Of a stretch of DNA of 64,000 nt, positions 35,103-44,100 are shown in pieces. The notes beneath the pieces were generated by a model that saw nothing but the letters and a program-made list of their open reading frames with translations, was not told where the DNA came from and made no database searches. Made by a program: the position numbers and the translations under genes. Within the stretch, counting starts at the first letter, position 1; each line of letters opens with the position of its first letter. Source of the stretch: Sedimenticola_A sp040506895 (lineage in GTDB: Bacteria > Pseudomonadota > Gammaproteobacteria > Chromatiales > Chromatiaceae); assembly GCA_040506895.1 (NCBI GenBank), contig JBEVVY010000001.1, forward strand, positions 1,736,001 through 1,800,000, in the 5' to 3' direction.

Positions 35103-36424
35103 TCCCCTTCCCCCTTCGAAACCGGCTCCCCGGCGGTAACCAGGCTGCCCCGCAGGGCATCCAGACGCGCCCAGGCCAGGGCGGTATCAAACTCTGTCTT
35201 CATTTTCTGCAACTGGGCATCCACGATCCTGCTCTCCGCGTCCCCCAGGTCCGACTTCACCTCCAATTCGTAAAGTGCCCGGCTGCGGTCGAGGTAGAGC
35301 TCACGGTAATCACCCAGTATCTCCATTTCGGACACCTGGAGTTTCAGGGACTTCAGCTCCATCCAGAGCTCCAGCACCGCCTGGCGAACATCCCGTTCAG
35401 CCTGCAGCAGGGCCGCACGACGCTCCCTGAGCTGCGCCCGTTTACGCGCCACCCCGGCATCCACCGCCCCACCGTTCGAGAGCGGCAGCTCGAGAATCAG
35501 CGCTGCCGCAAGGGGGTCCCGTGAACCGGTCACCTTGTTGTAGGCAGCAGCCTCGACCTCTCCGCGAATCGTGGGACCGCCACCGGCCCGGGCATACGCC
35601 ACATCATGCTCCGCCGCCTTGACCCTTGCCCTCAGCGCCTTCAGCCGCGGATTGTTATCGAGGGCCTGGCGGGTCAGCTCCTCCAGCTCTCCCGCCTCGC
35701 GCTTCAGTACATCAAGAACCGGCTGTTCCAGTTCCGAGGGCAGCTGTTCCGGGCGGTTGAGGCTGATGGCCAGGCGCGCCCGGCTCACCCGCTGCATGTT
35801 CTCGGTCAGGGAGCGTTTTTTCAGCTCACGCCGGAAGATGCTCTCTTTCTCCAGCAGATCGATATCGGAGACCTTGCCGGTCTCCTTGGTATCCTGGAGT
35901 TTGTTCCAGCGCAGGAATGCCATGGTCATCACCTCGTTGTCCCTGAGGTACTGGAGATCCGCCAGGAGCACCTTGAAGTAGTTGTCCATGATCTCCAGGC
36001 GACGCTGCTGACGGGCGTCGATATAGTCCCAGTGATTGCCCTGGATGGTAAACCCTGCGGCCTGGCGGGCAGCGTCACTGCGTCCGAAGTCATACAGCCG
36101 CTTCTGCAGTTTCAGCTTGAGACGGCTGTCATTGCTGGAGTTGTTGGTCGCCTTGTAGGAGGGCTCAACCACTCTCAGCTGGGCCTCGAGACCGAATTTC
36201 AGATCATCCGCTGCCGCAAGCTCGTCGTCGTGGGCACGGGCCCCCTCGAGCCGTGCACGGTACTGCTCCAGTTCAGGATGTGCTTCATCGGCAAGGGAGA
36301 GGGCGTAGGCGAGGGTGAGCGGTTCCGGCAGGCTCTCCTCGCCGGCATGGAGCATGGTATTCAAGAGCGCCAGGGCCAAAAACAGTGCCCATCGCCGGCC
36401 TGGAGATGTCATTGCGGTAACCAT
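35099..36424 (-). CDS. TolC-family outer-membrane efflux protein
   Basis: A 441-aa TolC-like protein. The signal peptide (GRRWALFLALALLNTMLHAG) precedes two OEP-type repeats of long helical hairpins (SLADEAHPELEQYRARLEGA and later ALDNNPRLKALRARVKAAEH). The C-terminal region is predominantly helical and the whole family-length protein is complete. It is 2 bases downstream of the thioredoxin-like gene and overlaps the HlyD-type adaptor. With the adaptor it could form an export channel whose inner-membrane part is encoded elsewhere. Confidence 0.88.
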   Translation of the reverse strand: MVTAMTSPGRRWALFLALALLNTMLHAGEESLPEPLTLAYALSLADEAHPELEQYRARLEGARAHDDELAAADDLKFGLEAQLRVVEPSYKATNNSSNDSRLKLKLQKRLYDFGRSDAARQAAGFTIQGNHWDYIDARQQRRLEIMDNYFKVLLADLQYLRDNEVMTMAFLRWNKLQDTKETGKVSDIDLLEKESIFRRELKKRSLTENMQRVSRARLAISLNRPEQLPSELEQPVLDVLKREAGELEELTRQALDNNPRLKALRARVKAAEHDVAYARAGGGPTIRGEVEAAAYNKVTGSRDPLAAALILELPLSNGGAVDAGVARKRAQLRERRAALLQAERDVRQAVLELWMELKSLKLQVSEMEILGDYRELYLDRSRALYELEVKSDLGDAESRIVDAQLQKMKTEFDTALAWARLDALRGSLVTAGEPVSKGEGE

Positions 36425-36426
36425 CC

Positions 36427-36960
36427 CTATTGCTTGTTTTTCTGGGAGCGCTTGTAACGGGTGAAACTCATCTTGTTGTAGATCCCGTCCTTCACGTAGC
36501 GCCCCAGTAACAGAAATTCTTCAGGTGTATTGGTGGCCCCGGTAAAGCGGGAGCGCTTGATCGGTTTCCCATCGAGGGTGAAAAAGAGGAATACCGGCGT
36601 GGCTCTCACGCGATACTGCTTGGCTGAGAAATCCTTCTCGCTGACCAGTTCACCCTTGAAATCGGTGATCTCCACGTCGCCCTCGATATCCACGCTGTAG
36701 ATCTTGAAGTGCTCCCTGAAGTAAGCCTGCACTTCGGGCTGGTTGAGGACCCGCTTTTTCATGCGGTCACAGAAAGGACACTCATCCATTTCGAACATGA
36801 TGAGGATGGCGCGCTTGCCCTCCTCTTTCGCCACTTCGAGCTCTTCACTGAAATCGCCAAGACTCTGGTCGAAAAAATCGGCTGCTGGCACGGAGGCCCC
36901 GTTGACAGCACCTGCAGCAAGCAACAGGAGCGCTGCTATAAAACGTTTCACCGGTATCAT
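36427..36960 (-). CDS. Periplasmic thioredoxin-fold protein (SoxW-like)
   Basis: A 177-aa protein with a signal peptide (FIAALLLLAAGAVNGA) and a thioredoxin-like domain. The redox motif is CPFC in FEMDECPFCDRMKKRVLNQP, and cis-Pro is in RVRATPVFLFFTLDG. The CPFC and long insert (DIEGDVEITDFKGELVSEKD) match SoxW-type thioredoxins found with sulfur-oxidation genes, but no sox genes lie in this window. It overlaps the TlpA-like gene start by 4 bases and abuts the TolC-like gene, so the redox pair and the efflux pair share a transcript. Confidence 0.88.
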   Translation of the reverse strand: MIPVKRFIAALLLLAAGAVNGASVPAADFFDQSLGDFSEELEVAKEEGKRAILIMFEMDECPFCDRMKKRVLNQPEVQAYFREHFKIYSVDIEGDVEITDFKGELVSEKDFSAKQYRVRATPVFLFFTLDGKPIKRSRFTGATNTPEEFLLLGRYVKDGIYNKMSFTRYKRSQKNKQ

Positions 36961-37469
36961 TCCCTCTCCTTGCCCTCTTTATCTTGATAGTTCGCTATAA
37001 AGCGCTCCAGCATATCCTTGCTGACAGTCCCCACCTGCCGGGCCACCACGTGGCCTTCGGGGGATACCAGGTAGGATGTCGGCAGACCCGGCACCTTGCC
37101 GAGTGCGGTCCGGTGAGCAGGCGGCGTACGCAGTACCGGATAGCTGATGAACTGGTCCTCGACGAAGTCCTTGAGCAGCTCCACGTCGATGGTCTCCATA
37201 TTGATGCCCAGCACCATGGCGTTGCTGTCCTTGTTCTGGCTGTGGAAAAGCTCCAGTTCCGGCATCTCCTCGACGCAGGGTGGGCACCAGGTGGCCCAGT
37301 AGTTGACCACCACCCACTTGCCACGGAACTCGGAAAGCTTGACCGTGCGTCCATCGAGGTCCGGCAGCGAAAAGTCCGCCGGCTCCGCGAACAGCACGCC
37401 CGACATCAAGGCCAGCAGCAACAGCAGGCGGTTGAGAATGTTTGTCGATCTGTGTCTCTCGTATACCAT
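36957..37469 (-). CDS. TlpA-like thiol-disulfide oxidoreductase
   Basis: A 170-aa membrane-anchored or exported thioredoxin-like protein with an N-terminal hydrophobic segment (LLLLLALMSGVLFA) and the redox site WATWCPPCVEEMPELELFH. This is a CPPC motif as in TlpA/ResA-type reductases, which keep c-type cytochrome apoproteins or other periplasmic thiols reduced. It is the first gene of a reverse-strand unit (TlpA, SoxW-like, TolC, HlyD). The substrate is not known. The frame is clean. Confidence 0.9.
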   Translation of the reverse strand: MVYERHRSTNILNRLLLLLALMSGVLFAEPADFSLPDLDGRTVKLSEFRGKWVVVNYWATWCPPCVEEMPELELFHSQNKDSNAMVLGINMETIDVELLKDFVEDQFISYPVLRTPPAHRTALGKVPGLPTSYLVSPEGHVVARQVGTVSKDMLERFIANYQDKEGKERE

Positions 37470-37636
37470 TATCCAACTTCCGGATGGACCTCCAGGCTAA
37501 AGTTCCTGGATTATCGTCCGCTTGACTGCAAAATCATAATTGTCTGCCGGCATCACAAACCGGCGATACAGCCCTATACTAAGAGAACCGAGGGCTGATA
37601 GAACGCAACCGCTGCCAGGGATACATAACTATACCA

Positions 37637-39271
37637 ATGACGAGGTTACAATTAACGGTACCCACAACCGCGCCTGTGGAAAACCCCAACGTCATCACTT
37701 CGCCTCGTCAGCTTGCCGAGTGGGTCGAAGATCTTCCCTATGCAAATCCGCAGGTTACCGCCAAAATGCTGCTCGACTCCCTGCAGCAGCTGGTGCGCCA
37801 GCCCGGCACCCTCTCCCAGTTCCACCGGCTGATGATCAACTACCTCCCCCCCTTCAGGACACTCCAGAATGCGGTGGCCAAATCCGCCCAGCGTCAGCAC
37901 AGCGTTACGGGACACCGGAGAGAGGCGGAACTGGCCGAACTGTTCGAACAGATCAACAAGGAGATGGCACACGGGTTCAAGCGGGCGATACTCGATGGCA
38001 ACTTTGCAGCCTCCTCCCGGCACAGTGATAACGAGGTCGCCGAGACCCTGTACCACGCCATCGAGTGCCTCTCCCTGGATCTTGTCTTCTCCTACTCCCG
38101 CTATAGCCAGGCTTCTGCAAACGTCTGGCGCGAGATACTGCAAATCTACCTCCTGGCAGAGCACCGCGGCGTCTCCCAAACCAGCGTCGAAACCATCGAC
38201 TGCGCTGACGAGGTGAACACTGATATCCGCCTGATATTCAAGCGTATACTGCTGATCACCCTGCTCGATCCCTACCGCCTGCAACAGGGTGACATCTGGG
38301 CCTGTTTCAACTATCTCACCTGCTGGGCACAGCACGCACAGCTCTCCAACTTCAAGGCGAGGCAGAAGGCCAGCAGCTGTTTCCTGGTCGACCTCCAGGG
38401 CGCCCAGAAAGCCACACCCTACGACCCAGAGGAGCCACCCGCGGAAGCCTCCCGTTTCCTGATGCTCGATATCTACCCGCTCAACAAGGAGATCAATCAG
38501 CAACTGAAGGTCATGCAGAACCCACCGGCATCCGCCAGTTCGGATAAGCGCAGCGGCATGGTCTCTGAACACCTGATGCGGACCATGCTGCTGGCCTGGT
38601 ACGTGAAGCCGAAGCGCCGTCATCAGAGAGAGGAGCGATACGACTGGCTGGTCTCTGCATGGGGTATTGCCGCCATCCAGCACTTTCTGCTGGAGGGGAA
38701 GCTTGTTTCCGCCGGAAAGGCACACAGCGAGCTGGATCCGTATGACCAGGAGACCATCGAGATAGGTGACGTCAAGCAGGACCCGCTGACCGCCTCACGC
38801 TTCGACACGCACCGCTGGCGGCAGGTCAATATGAGTGACGGCGGTGTCGGCATGGTGATGAACCCGGCAGACGCCTGTGGCCTGCAGGTGGGTCAGATCG
38901 TTCTGCTCGAAAGCGAACGCATGGAAGGCGAGGGAAAGTCGATGGTCGGCATCGTCCGCCGCCTGCTGCAGCGTGACAAGAGCACCCTGGAGGCCGGCAT
39001 CCAGTTCGTCCACGGCATCATCCATCCGGCCACCATCCGGCCGGAGGTGTTCGGAACCGAGGAGTCCGCTGATCGACAGCCCGCCCTGCTGCTCAACACC
39101 AGGGCCCACCCGAACGTGTTACTGGCACCCCACCTGATCTATCGCAAGGGCAGGCAGTACGTGGTCGAGGACCACGCCGGAAGAACCATGAAGGTGACTG
39201 CGGACAACCTGCAGGAGTCCACCCTCTGTTTCGACCGCTTCGAGTATCTTACGGTCCAGCTTCATGGGTGA
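37637..39271 (+). CDS. Large protein with a PilZ-like C-terminal domain, unknown
   Basis: A 544-aa soluble protein. The N-terminal two thirds are helical, with no signal peptide. The C-terminal part (about 385-540) has a PilZ-like pattern: RWRQVNMSDGGVGMVMNPAD, resembling the (D/N)xSxxG turn, then QVGQIVLLES and SMVGIVRRLLQRDKSTLEAG. No RxxxR motif is clear before it, so c-di-GMP binding is uncertain. Similar proteins in Gammaproteobacteria are annotated as hypothetical or chaperone-like. The 3' end overlaps the convergent yihY gene by 10 bases. Confidence 0.75.
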   Translation: MTRLQLTVPTTAPVENPNVITSPRQLAEWVEDLPYANPQVTAKMLLDSLQQLVRQPGTLSQFHRLMINYLPPFRTLQNAVAKSAQRQHSVTGHRREAELAELFEQINKEMAHGFKRAILDGNFAASSRHSDNEVAETLYHAIECLSLDLVFSYSRYSQASANVWREILQIYLLAEHRGVSQTSVETIDCADEVNTDIRLIFKRILLITLLDPYRLQQGDIWACFNYLTCWAQHAQLSNFKARQKASSCFLVDLQGAQKATPYDPEEPPAEASRFLMLDIYPLNKEINQQLKVMQNPPASASSDKRSGMVSEHLMRTMLLAWYVKPKRRHQREERYDWLVSAWGIAAIQHFLLEGKLVSAGKAHSELDPYDQETIEIGDVKQDPLTASRFDTHRWRQVNMSDGGVGMVMNPADACGLQVGQIVLLESERMEGEGKSMVGIVRRLLQRDKSTLEAGIQFVHGIIHPATIRPEVFGTEESADRQPALLLNTRAHPNVLLAPHLIYRKGRQYVVEDHAGRTMKVTADNLQESTLCFDRFEYLTVQLHG

Positions 39272-40518
39272 TCCTGCCGTGAATAGAGCTGCTCGAGGGG
39301 TATCGACATGGACTCCCCCATATCACCCCTGACCCGGGCAAGTACCTCCCCCAGGGCGGCCTCGCCATCGCCGGCGATCGCCTCCTCGTCCGGCAGTACG
39401 AAGTGGCAGGCCATGTAGAGCTCCATCAGTGGCACGTCCGAGAGATCCCTCGCCAGGGCCCACCGGCCGTTGTCTGTACGCAGTACCAGGCGGGCCTCCT
39501 GCAGTTCGATAAGCAGGTGTTCCAGCTTCTCCTCGGGATAGTGTCCCTGGAGCTTCGACAGACGTGTCAGGGTGAGCGCCCTCCCCCCTTTCTGCGCCCT
39601 CCAGAGATCATTCATCACCCGGTAGGCCAGCAGCATCTCGCTGCCACGCCGTCTTGAGCCCTGGAAATCTTCGTCCCGGTAGATGCCGAGACAGTGGGCG
39701 AACTCGGCACCGACCAGGGTGATCACCCAGGTGAGGTAGATCCAGACCAGGAAGATGGGCACCACCGCCAGCGCCCCGTAGATCGCCTCGTAGGTGGGGA
39801 AGTTGGTGATATAGAAGGCGAATCCGCGTTTTGCCGATTCGAACAGCAGCGCCGCGAGCACCCCCCCCGCCAGGGCGTGCTTCAACGGCACCCGCCGGTT
39901 GGGCACCAGGGCGTAGAGCAGGGTGAAGGCGACGACCGAGGCGAACATCGGCGCCAGCCCGAGCAGGGAACCCACCTCGAGGGTTTCGGCCGCGTCACTC
40001 AGCAGCGGTATCGACACCAGGTAGGAGGTCAATGCCACACTGGCACCCATCAGGATCGGCCCCAGGGAGAGGATCGCCCAGTAGACCATGAACATGCTCA
40101 GTGGCCCCCGCTTGCGCTTCACCTGCCAGATGGTGTTGAAGGCGCGGTCGATATTGGCCATCAGCATCAGGGCGACGACCACCAGGAAGATGAAGCTGGC
40201 CCCGGACAGCCTGGACGCCTTGGCACTGAACTGCCTGAGGTACTCTTCGAGCACCTCGCTGGAGGTGGGCACGAAGTTTTCGAACAGGAAACCCTGGATC
40301 TGCTCCTCAACCCGGTCGGAGACGGGAAAGGCGGCAAAGATGGCCAGGCTGACCGTCATCAGCGGCACCAGGGAGAGCAGCGTGGTGAAGGTGAGCGACG
40401 CCGCATTGGGCAGACCCTGGTCCTCGATGAAACGACTGACCAGCAGTTTGATGAAACGCCCAACCCTGAGCAGAGGCGTGGGCAGGCGGTTTTTCCATTC
40501 GAGAGCGTTAACGTGCAT
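39262..40518 (-). CDS. yihY: YihY/BrkB family inner-membrane protein
   Basis: A 418-aa protein of the YihY (BrkB, formerly mis-assigned RNase BN) family. The N-terminal half has about six transmembrane segments (LTFTTLLSLVPLMTVSLAIF, FIFLVVVALMLMANIDRAFN, IYGALAVVPIFLVWIYLTWV). The C-terminal third is soluble, a winged-helix-like tail (LTRLSKLQGHYPEEKLEHLL). Function is unproved; members are proposed transport or virulence factors. It is convergent with the 544-aa gene and divergent from the arsC-like gene. Confidence 0.92.
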   Translation of the reverse strand: MHVNALEWKNRLPTPLLRVGRFIKLLVSRFIEDQGLPNAASLTFTTLLSLVPLMTVSLAIFAAFPVSDRVEEQIQGFLFENFVPTSSEVLEEYLRQFSAKASRLSGASFIFLVVVALMLMANIDRAFNTIWQVKRKRGPLSMFMVYWAILSLGPILMGASVALTSYLVSIPLLSDAAETLEVGSLLGLAPMFASVVAFTLLYALVPNRRVPLKHALAGGVLAALLFESAKRGFAFYITNFPTYEAIYGALAVVPIFLVWIYLTWVITLVGAEFAHCLGIYRDEDFQGSRRRGSEMLLAYRVMNDLWRAQKGGRALTLTRLSKLQGHYPEEKLEHLLIELQEARLVLRTDNGRWALARDLSDVPLMELYMACHFVLPDEEAIAGDGEAALGEVLARVRGDMGESMSIPLEQLYSRQDHP

Positions 40519-40630
40519 TACATTTCAAATCCGACTACTTGATAACCTCAACCACAGTCTACCAACTGTTTTCAATCGCACCCTGTCGGATACAATAGCG
40601 CAATCCTTGGACCGCACGAGAAAAAACTTC

Positions 40631-40978
40631 ATGAGCGTGGAAATCTATCACAATCCCCGTTGCAGCAAATCCCGTCAGACCCTGCAGCTGCTGCAGGAAC
40701 AGGGAGTGGAACCGGAGATCACCGAGTATCTGAAAACCCCGCCTGACGCTGCCACCCTCGACAGCATCCTGAAGATGCTCGGACTGGAACCCCGCGAGCT
40801 GATGCGCAAGAAAGAGGCTGAATACAAAGAGGCCGGCCTCGACAACCCCGATCTCAGCCGCGAGGAACTGATCGACCTGATGGTGGCTCATCCGAAAGTC
40901 ATCGAACGCCCCATCGTCATCAAGGACGGCAAGGCTGCCATCGGCCGCCCCCCTGAGCAGGTTCTGGACATCCTCTGA
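40631..40978 (+). CDS. arsC: ArsC-type glutaredoxin-dependent arsenate reductase
   Basis: A 115-aa ArsC-family protein starting MSVEIYHNPRCSKSRQTLQL with the catalytic Cys in NPRCSKSR. The arginines that bind oxyanion are visible in the ERPIVIKDGKAAIGRPPEQ stretch. It is expected to reduce arsenate with glutaredoxin, although ArsC-like relatives of unknown substrate are common. The start ATG at 40631 is used; the frame is open much further upstream but only as antisense to yihY. Its TGA overlaps the next gene start by one base (TGATG), so the two are co-translated. Confidence 0.93.
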   Translation: MSVEIYHNPRCSKSRQTLQLLQEQGVEPEITEYLKTPPDAATLDSILKMLGLEPRELMRKKEAEYKEAGLDNPDLSREELIDLMVAHPKVIERPIVIKDGKAAIGRPPEQVLDIL

Positions 40979-41571
40979 TGAGCTATATACTCGTACTCTA
41001 CTACAGCCGATACGGGGCCACTGCGGAGATGGCCAACCAGGTCGCCCGGGGTGTCGAGGAAGTGACCGGCATGGAGGCCCGCCTGCGCACGGTGCCCGAG
41101 GTCTCAAGCGTCTGCGAGGCCACCGAGGAGAGCATTCCCGACCAGGGAGCGCCCTACGTCACCCTGGAGGACCTGGAGCAGTGCGCCGGCCTGGCCCTGG
41201 GCAGCCCCACCCGTTTCGGTAACATGGCAGCCCCGCTGAAATACTTCATCGACACCACCAGCCCCCTGTGGATCTCGGGGGCCATGATGGGCAAGCCCGC
41301 CGGGGTGTTCACCTCCACCTCCAGCATGCATGGCGGACAGGAGACCACCCTCACATCCATGATGCTTCCCCTGATGCATCACGGCATGCTGATCGTCGGC
41401 CTCCCCTACAGCGAGACCGAACTGCTGCACACCCAGACCGGCGGCACACCCTACGGGCCAAGCCACCTGGCGGGTACCGACAGCAAGCTGCCGCTCTCTG
41501 ACGAAGAGACGAGCCTCTGTCGCGCCCTGGGCAGAAGACTCGCCACCACCGCAGCCAAGCTGGAAAAATGA
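40978..41571 (+). CDS. wrbA: WrbA-type NAD(P)H:quinone oxidoreductase
   Basis: A flavodoxin-like FMN protein (197 aa) of the WrbA family, which reduces quinones by two electrons and protects from redox stress. The FMN-binding P-loop is in LYYSRYGATAEMANQVARGV, the second loop in GSPTRFGNMAAPLKYFIDTT, and the C-terminal GTPYGPSHLAG matches the family. It overlaps the upstream arsC-like gene by one base and is followed by hda after 22 bases. The arsC-wrbA-hda order is widespread in gammaproteobacteria. Confidence 0.95.
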   Translation: MSYILVLYYSRYGATAEMANQVARGVEEVTGMEARLRTVPEVSSVCEATEESIPDQGAPYVTLEDLEQCAGLALGSPTRFGNMAAPLKYFIDTTSPLWISGAMMGKPAGVFTSTSSMHGGQETTLTSMMLPLMHHGMLIVGLPYSETELLHTQTGGTPYGPSHLAGTDSKLPLSDEETSLCRALGRRLATTAAKLEK

Positions 41572-41593
41572 TCGGCCGAAGACAGGCTGCACC

Positions 41594-42292
41594 ATGAGCC
41601 GTCAACTCGCACTGGGTATCAGCCTGCGTGAAAGCGCGAGCCTGGACAACTTCGTTCCGGGAGGGAATACCCAGGCCCTCTCCCACCTGCGCCACTGTGT
41701 CGAGGGGCGCGGTGAGCAGTTCCTCTACCTCTGGGGTGGGGATGGCAGCGGCAAGAGCCACCTGTTGCAGGCGGCCTGCCAGTACGCTGACGGCCTGGGA
41801 CGATCAGCCGCCTACGTCCCCCTCTCCCTGGCCGAGCAGTTCCAGCCGGAGATTCTCTCCGACCTCGACAGCATGAACCTGGTCTGTATTGACGATATCC
41901 ACCTGGTCGTCGGTAACGGGGCGTGGGAGCAGGCCCTGTTCCACCTCTTCAACCGCCTGCGCGACCAGGGGGTTGCGCTGATCACCACCGCCGACCGGGG
42001 CCCGCACGACCTTCACGTTGGATTGCCCGACCTGGGATCGCGCCTCACCTGGGGACTGAGCTACCAATTGAAACCCTTGCGGGATGACGAGAAGATCCAG
42101 GCACTGATTGACGGTGCCGACCGCCGTGGCCTGAGTATGAGCTGGGAGACAGGCGCCTACATCCTGAAGCATGCGCCGCGGGACATGGCCTCCCTGCAGC
42201 GACTGGTGGAACACCTTGACCGGGGCTCACTGGAGGCCCAGAGACGGCTGACAACGCCGTTTGTCAGAACATTGCTGGAGACTTTCGAGTAG
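41594..42292 (+). CDS. hda: DnaA inactivator Hda
   Basis: A 232-aa DnaA-related AAA+ protein that, with the DNA-loaded sliding clamp, triggers hydrolysis of DnaA-ATP to prevent over-initiation. The N-terminal clamp-binding motif is visible as QLALGIS, the Walker A is WGGDGSGKSHLLQAA and Walker B is MNLVCIDDIHLV. The arginine-finger region (APRDMASLQRLVEHLDRGS) is present. It is the last gene of the arsC-wrbA-hda run and converges on pgsA with only 3 bases between the stops. Confidence 0.95.
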   Translation: MSRQLALGISLRESASLDNFVPGGNTQALSHLRHCVEGRGEQFLYLWGGDGSGKSHLLQAACQYADGLGRSAAYVPLSLAEQFQPEILSDLDSMNLVCIDDIHLVVGNGAWEQALFHLFNRLRDQGVALITTADRGPHDLHVGLPDLGSRLTWGLSYQLKPLRDDEKIQALIDGADRRGLSMSWETGAYILKHAPRDMASLQRLVEHLDRGSLEAQRRLTTPFVRTLLETFE

Positions 42293-42295
42293 CCG

Positions 42296-42847
42296 CTATT
42301 TCTGGCCCTGCTGGGCGGCACGATGGCTCCAGACCCAGACATAGTTGACGCCACTGGCCACGGTGGTGACCGCCACCGCCCATATCATCGCCAGGATATA
42401 GAGATCCGGCAGCCCCATCAGTCCCTCGTCCAGTACCACCGAGAGCACGAGTACGATCTGGGCCACGGTGTTGACCTTGCTGATCATGCTGGGCTCGGCC
42501 TCCAGCTCCTCCACGCGGAAGTTGTAGACCAGCGCGCCGGTAACGATCACCAGGTCCCGAAGAATCACCAGCATCACCAGCCAGACCGGAATCATGCCGA
42601 CCACGGCGAGGGAGAGAAAACTCGAGACCAGCAGCACCTTGTCCGCCAACGGGTCCAACAGCCCACCCAGGCGACTGGTCCAGCCATAGTGCTTGGCCAG
42701 GTAGCCATCGAGACCATCCGACACCCCCGCCACGAAAAACAGCACCAGTGCGATATCGAACTGCCGTTCCAGCAGCATCCACACCACCGGCAGCGTAAGG
42801 AATATACGCAGCACGCTGATCAGGTTGGGGATATCTTCTCTTTTCAC
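42296..42847 (-). CDS. pgsA: CDP-alcohol phosphatidyltransferase (PgsA-like)
   Basis: A 183-aa inner-membrane protein with the complete CDP-alcohol phosphotransferase signature: SDGLDGYLAKHYGWTSRLGG followed by LLDPLADKVLL. Four to six hydrophobic segments are seen. It most likely makes phosphatidylglycerol phosphate or a related phospholipid; small proteins of this subgroup are often called CDP-alcohol phosphatidyltransferase family without a fixed substrate. It overlaps the DUF2066 gene by 4 bases (ATGA), so the two are co-expressed. Confidence 0.9.
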   Translation of the reverse strand: MKREDIPNLISVLRIFLTLPVVWMLLERQFDIALVLFFVAGVSDGLDGYLAKHYGWTSRLGGLLDPLADKVLLVSSFLSLAVVGMIPVWLVMLVILRDLVIVTGALVYNFRVEELEAEPSMISKVNTVAQIVLVLSVVLDEGLMGLPDLYILAMIWAVAVTTVASGVNYVWVWSHRAAQQGQK

Positions 42848-43962
42848 TGACGCAACCGGTAGAAGAGGTCCACGTTTTCGGCAACCGCCTCATCGCCCAT
42901 GACGATATCGTCATCAGGCTCGATCAGCCCACCCAGGGCAAGCCCCTGCTCAAGCACCTGCAGTCCGCCCCGCACCTGCAGATCGTAGATCACCGCGCCG
43001 GAATCCACCTCGGAAAGCTCGGCCTTTGCCACGGAGCTCTGGGTGGAGAGAAAACTGCCCACACCCGCGTACTCCTGCAGGGAGGCGATTCCACCCACCC
43101 TCAGCCGCACCTGCGTCAGTTCACTGCCACCCCCGATCGGTGCGAAGCGGTTTGCCAGCAGGTCCGCGGCATACTGAACACCATCACTGAGCAGCTGGTT
43201 GCGGGAGGTTCCGTCATTGTTCCAGGATGAGACATTTTCTCCCTGAAACAGGCTCCAGCTTGAGCGCCACAAGCCATTGGAGACCCTGCTCAGCCGCGCG
43301 GTAAGGATGAAATCGGGGGTGTAGCGCTGGGAGGCACCGGAGATGTTGCGCTCGAAGTCACCCCACAGATCGGAGACCTGCATCCGCGACTGGTCTTCAA
43401 GGTCCATCAGGGGGTACAGCAGGGGCAGGCCGCGTTCTCCTGCCGCCCAATCCAGCACCTGCCAGGCGCTGCTCTCTGCTCCGACCAGCCGTCGTTGACG
43501 GCCCTTGCGCTCCTCGCCGAGCCAGACCAGTCCACCAGGCCTGTTTTCACCCCATACCGGCAGGCGGCTCTGGCGCAAAAGGCGGTTTATCGCCTGGGAA
43601 TCGAAGGTGACCTGCAGAAACCTCGCCGGCTCGACCGCATCGCCACCTGCGCCTTCGTTCTGCGGCTGCTCATCGGCCAGGCGATAGCGGTACTGCTGCA
43701 CGTAGCGTGGCGCCCTGGAGAACTCAGGGGCGAGTTCCGAGCGGCTGGCGATATTGCGATTGCCGGTCACTTTCACCAGCACCTTGCCAAATGCCCGCCC
43801 GATTGCCTCGTTGCGCTGGCTGGCCTGTTGGCCCGCCACCGGCACCTCGGCCTGGTAGAGCCCCTCCACCTGGACCCCGTGCACCGGGGCCAGCGCTGCA
43901 AAAAACAGCAGAAGAAAGCCCGAGAGAGCGCCCAACGCAGAGCTGGTGTACCTGTTGTTCAT
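42844..43962 (-). CDS. DUF2066 exported protein
   Basis: A 372-aa exported protein of the DUF2066 family. The signal peptide (ALSGFLLLFFAALAPVHG) is followed by YQAEVPVAGQQASQRNEAIG and RAFGKVLVKVTGNRNIASRS, the conserved N-terminal start. Members lie next to purM or hda/pgsA in many gammaproteobacteria and their function is not known. It is co-transcribed with the pgsA-like gene, whose start overlaps its stop, and divergent from purM with a 138-base gap. Confidence 0.92.
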   Translation of the reverse strand: MNNRYTSSALGALSGFLLLFFAALAPVHGVQVEGLYQAEVPVAGQQASQRNEAIGRAFGKVLVKVTGNRNIASRSELAPEFSRAPRYVQQYRYRLADEQPQNEGAGGDAVEPARFLQVTFDSQAINRLLRQSRLPVWGENRPGGLVWLGEERKGRQRRLVGAESSAWQVLDWAAGERGLPLLYPLMDLEDQSRMQVSDLWGDFERNISGASQRYTPDFILTARLSRVSNGLWRSSWSLFQGENVSSWNNDGTSRNQLLSDGVQYAADLLANRFAPIGGGSELTQVRLRVGGIASLQEYAGVGSFLSTQSSVAKAELSEVDSGAVIYDLQVRGGLQVLEQGLALGGLIEPDDDIVMGDEAVAENVDLFYRLRQ

Positions 43963-44100
43963 ATAGAAGCTCGTTGCTCTTGTTCCTGAATCAGGCGAAT
44001 TCTATACCTGCCACCCTTTGCCTGTCTAAAAACTGCCACATCTCCCCAATGCAATTTGGTAGAATAGCCCGCTGCAAACACACCCAGCCTGGAGTATTCA

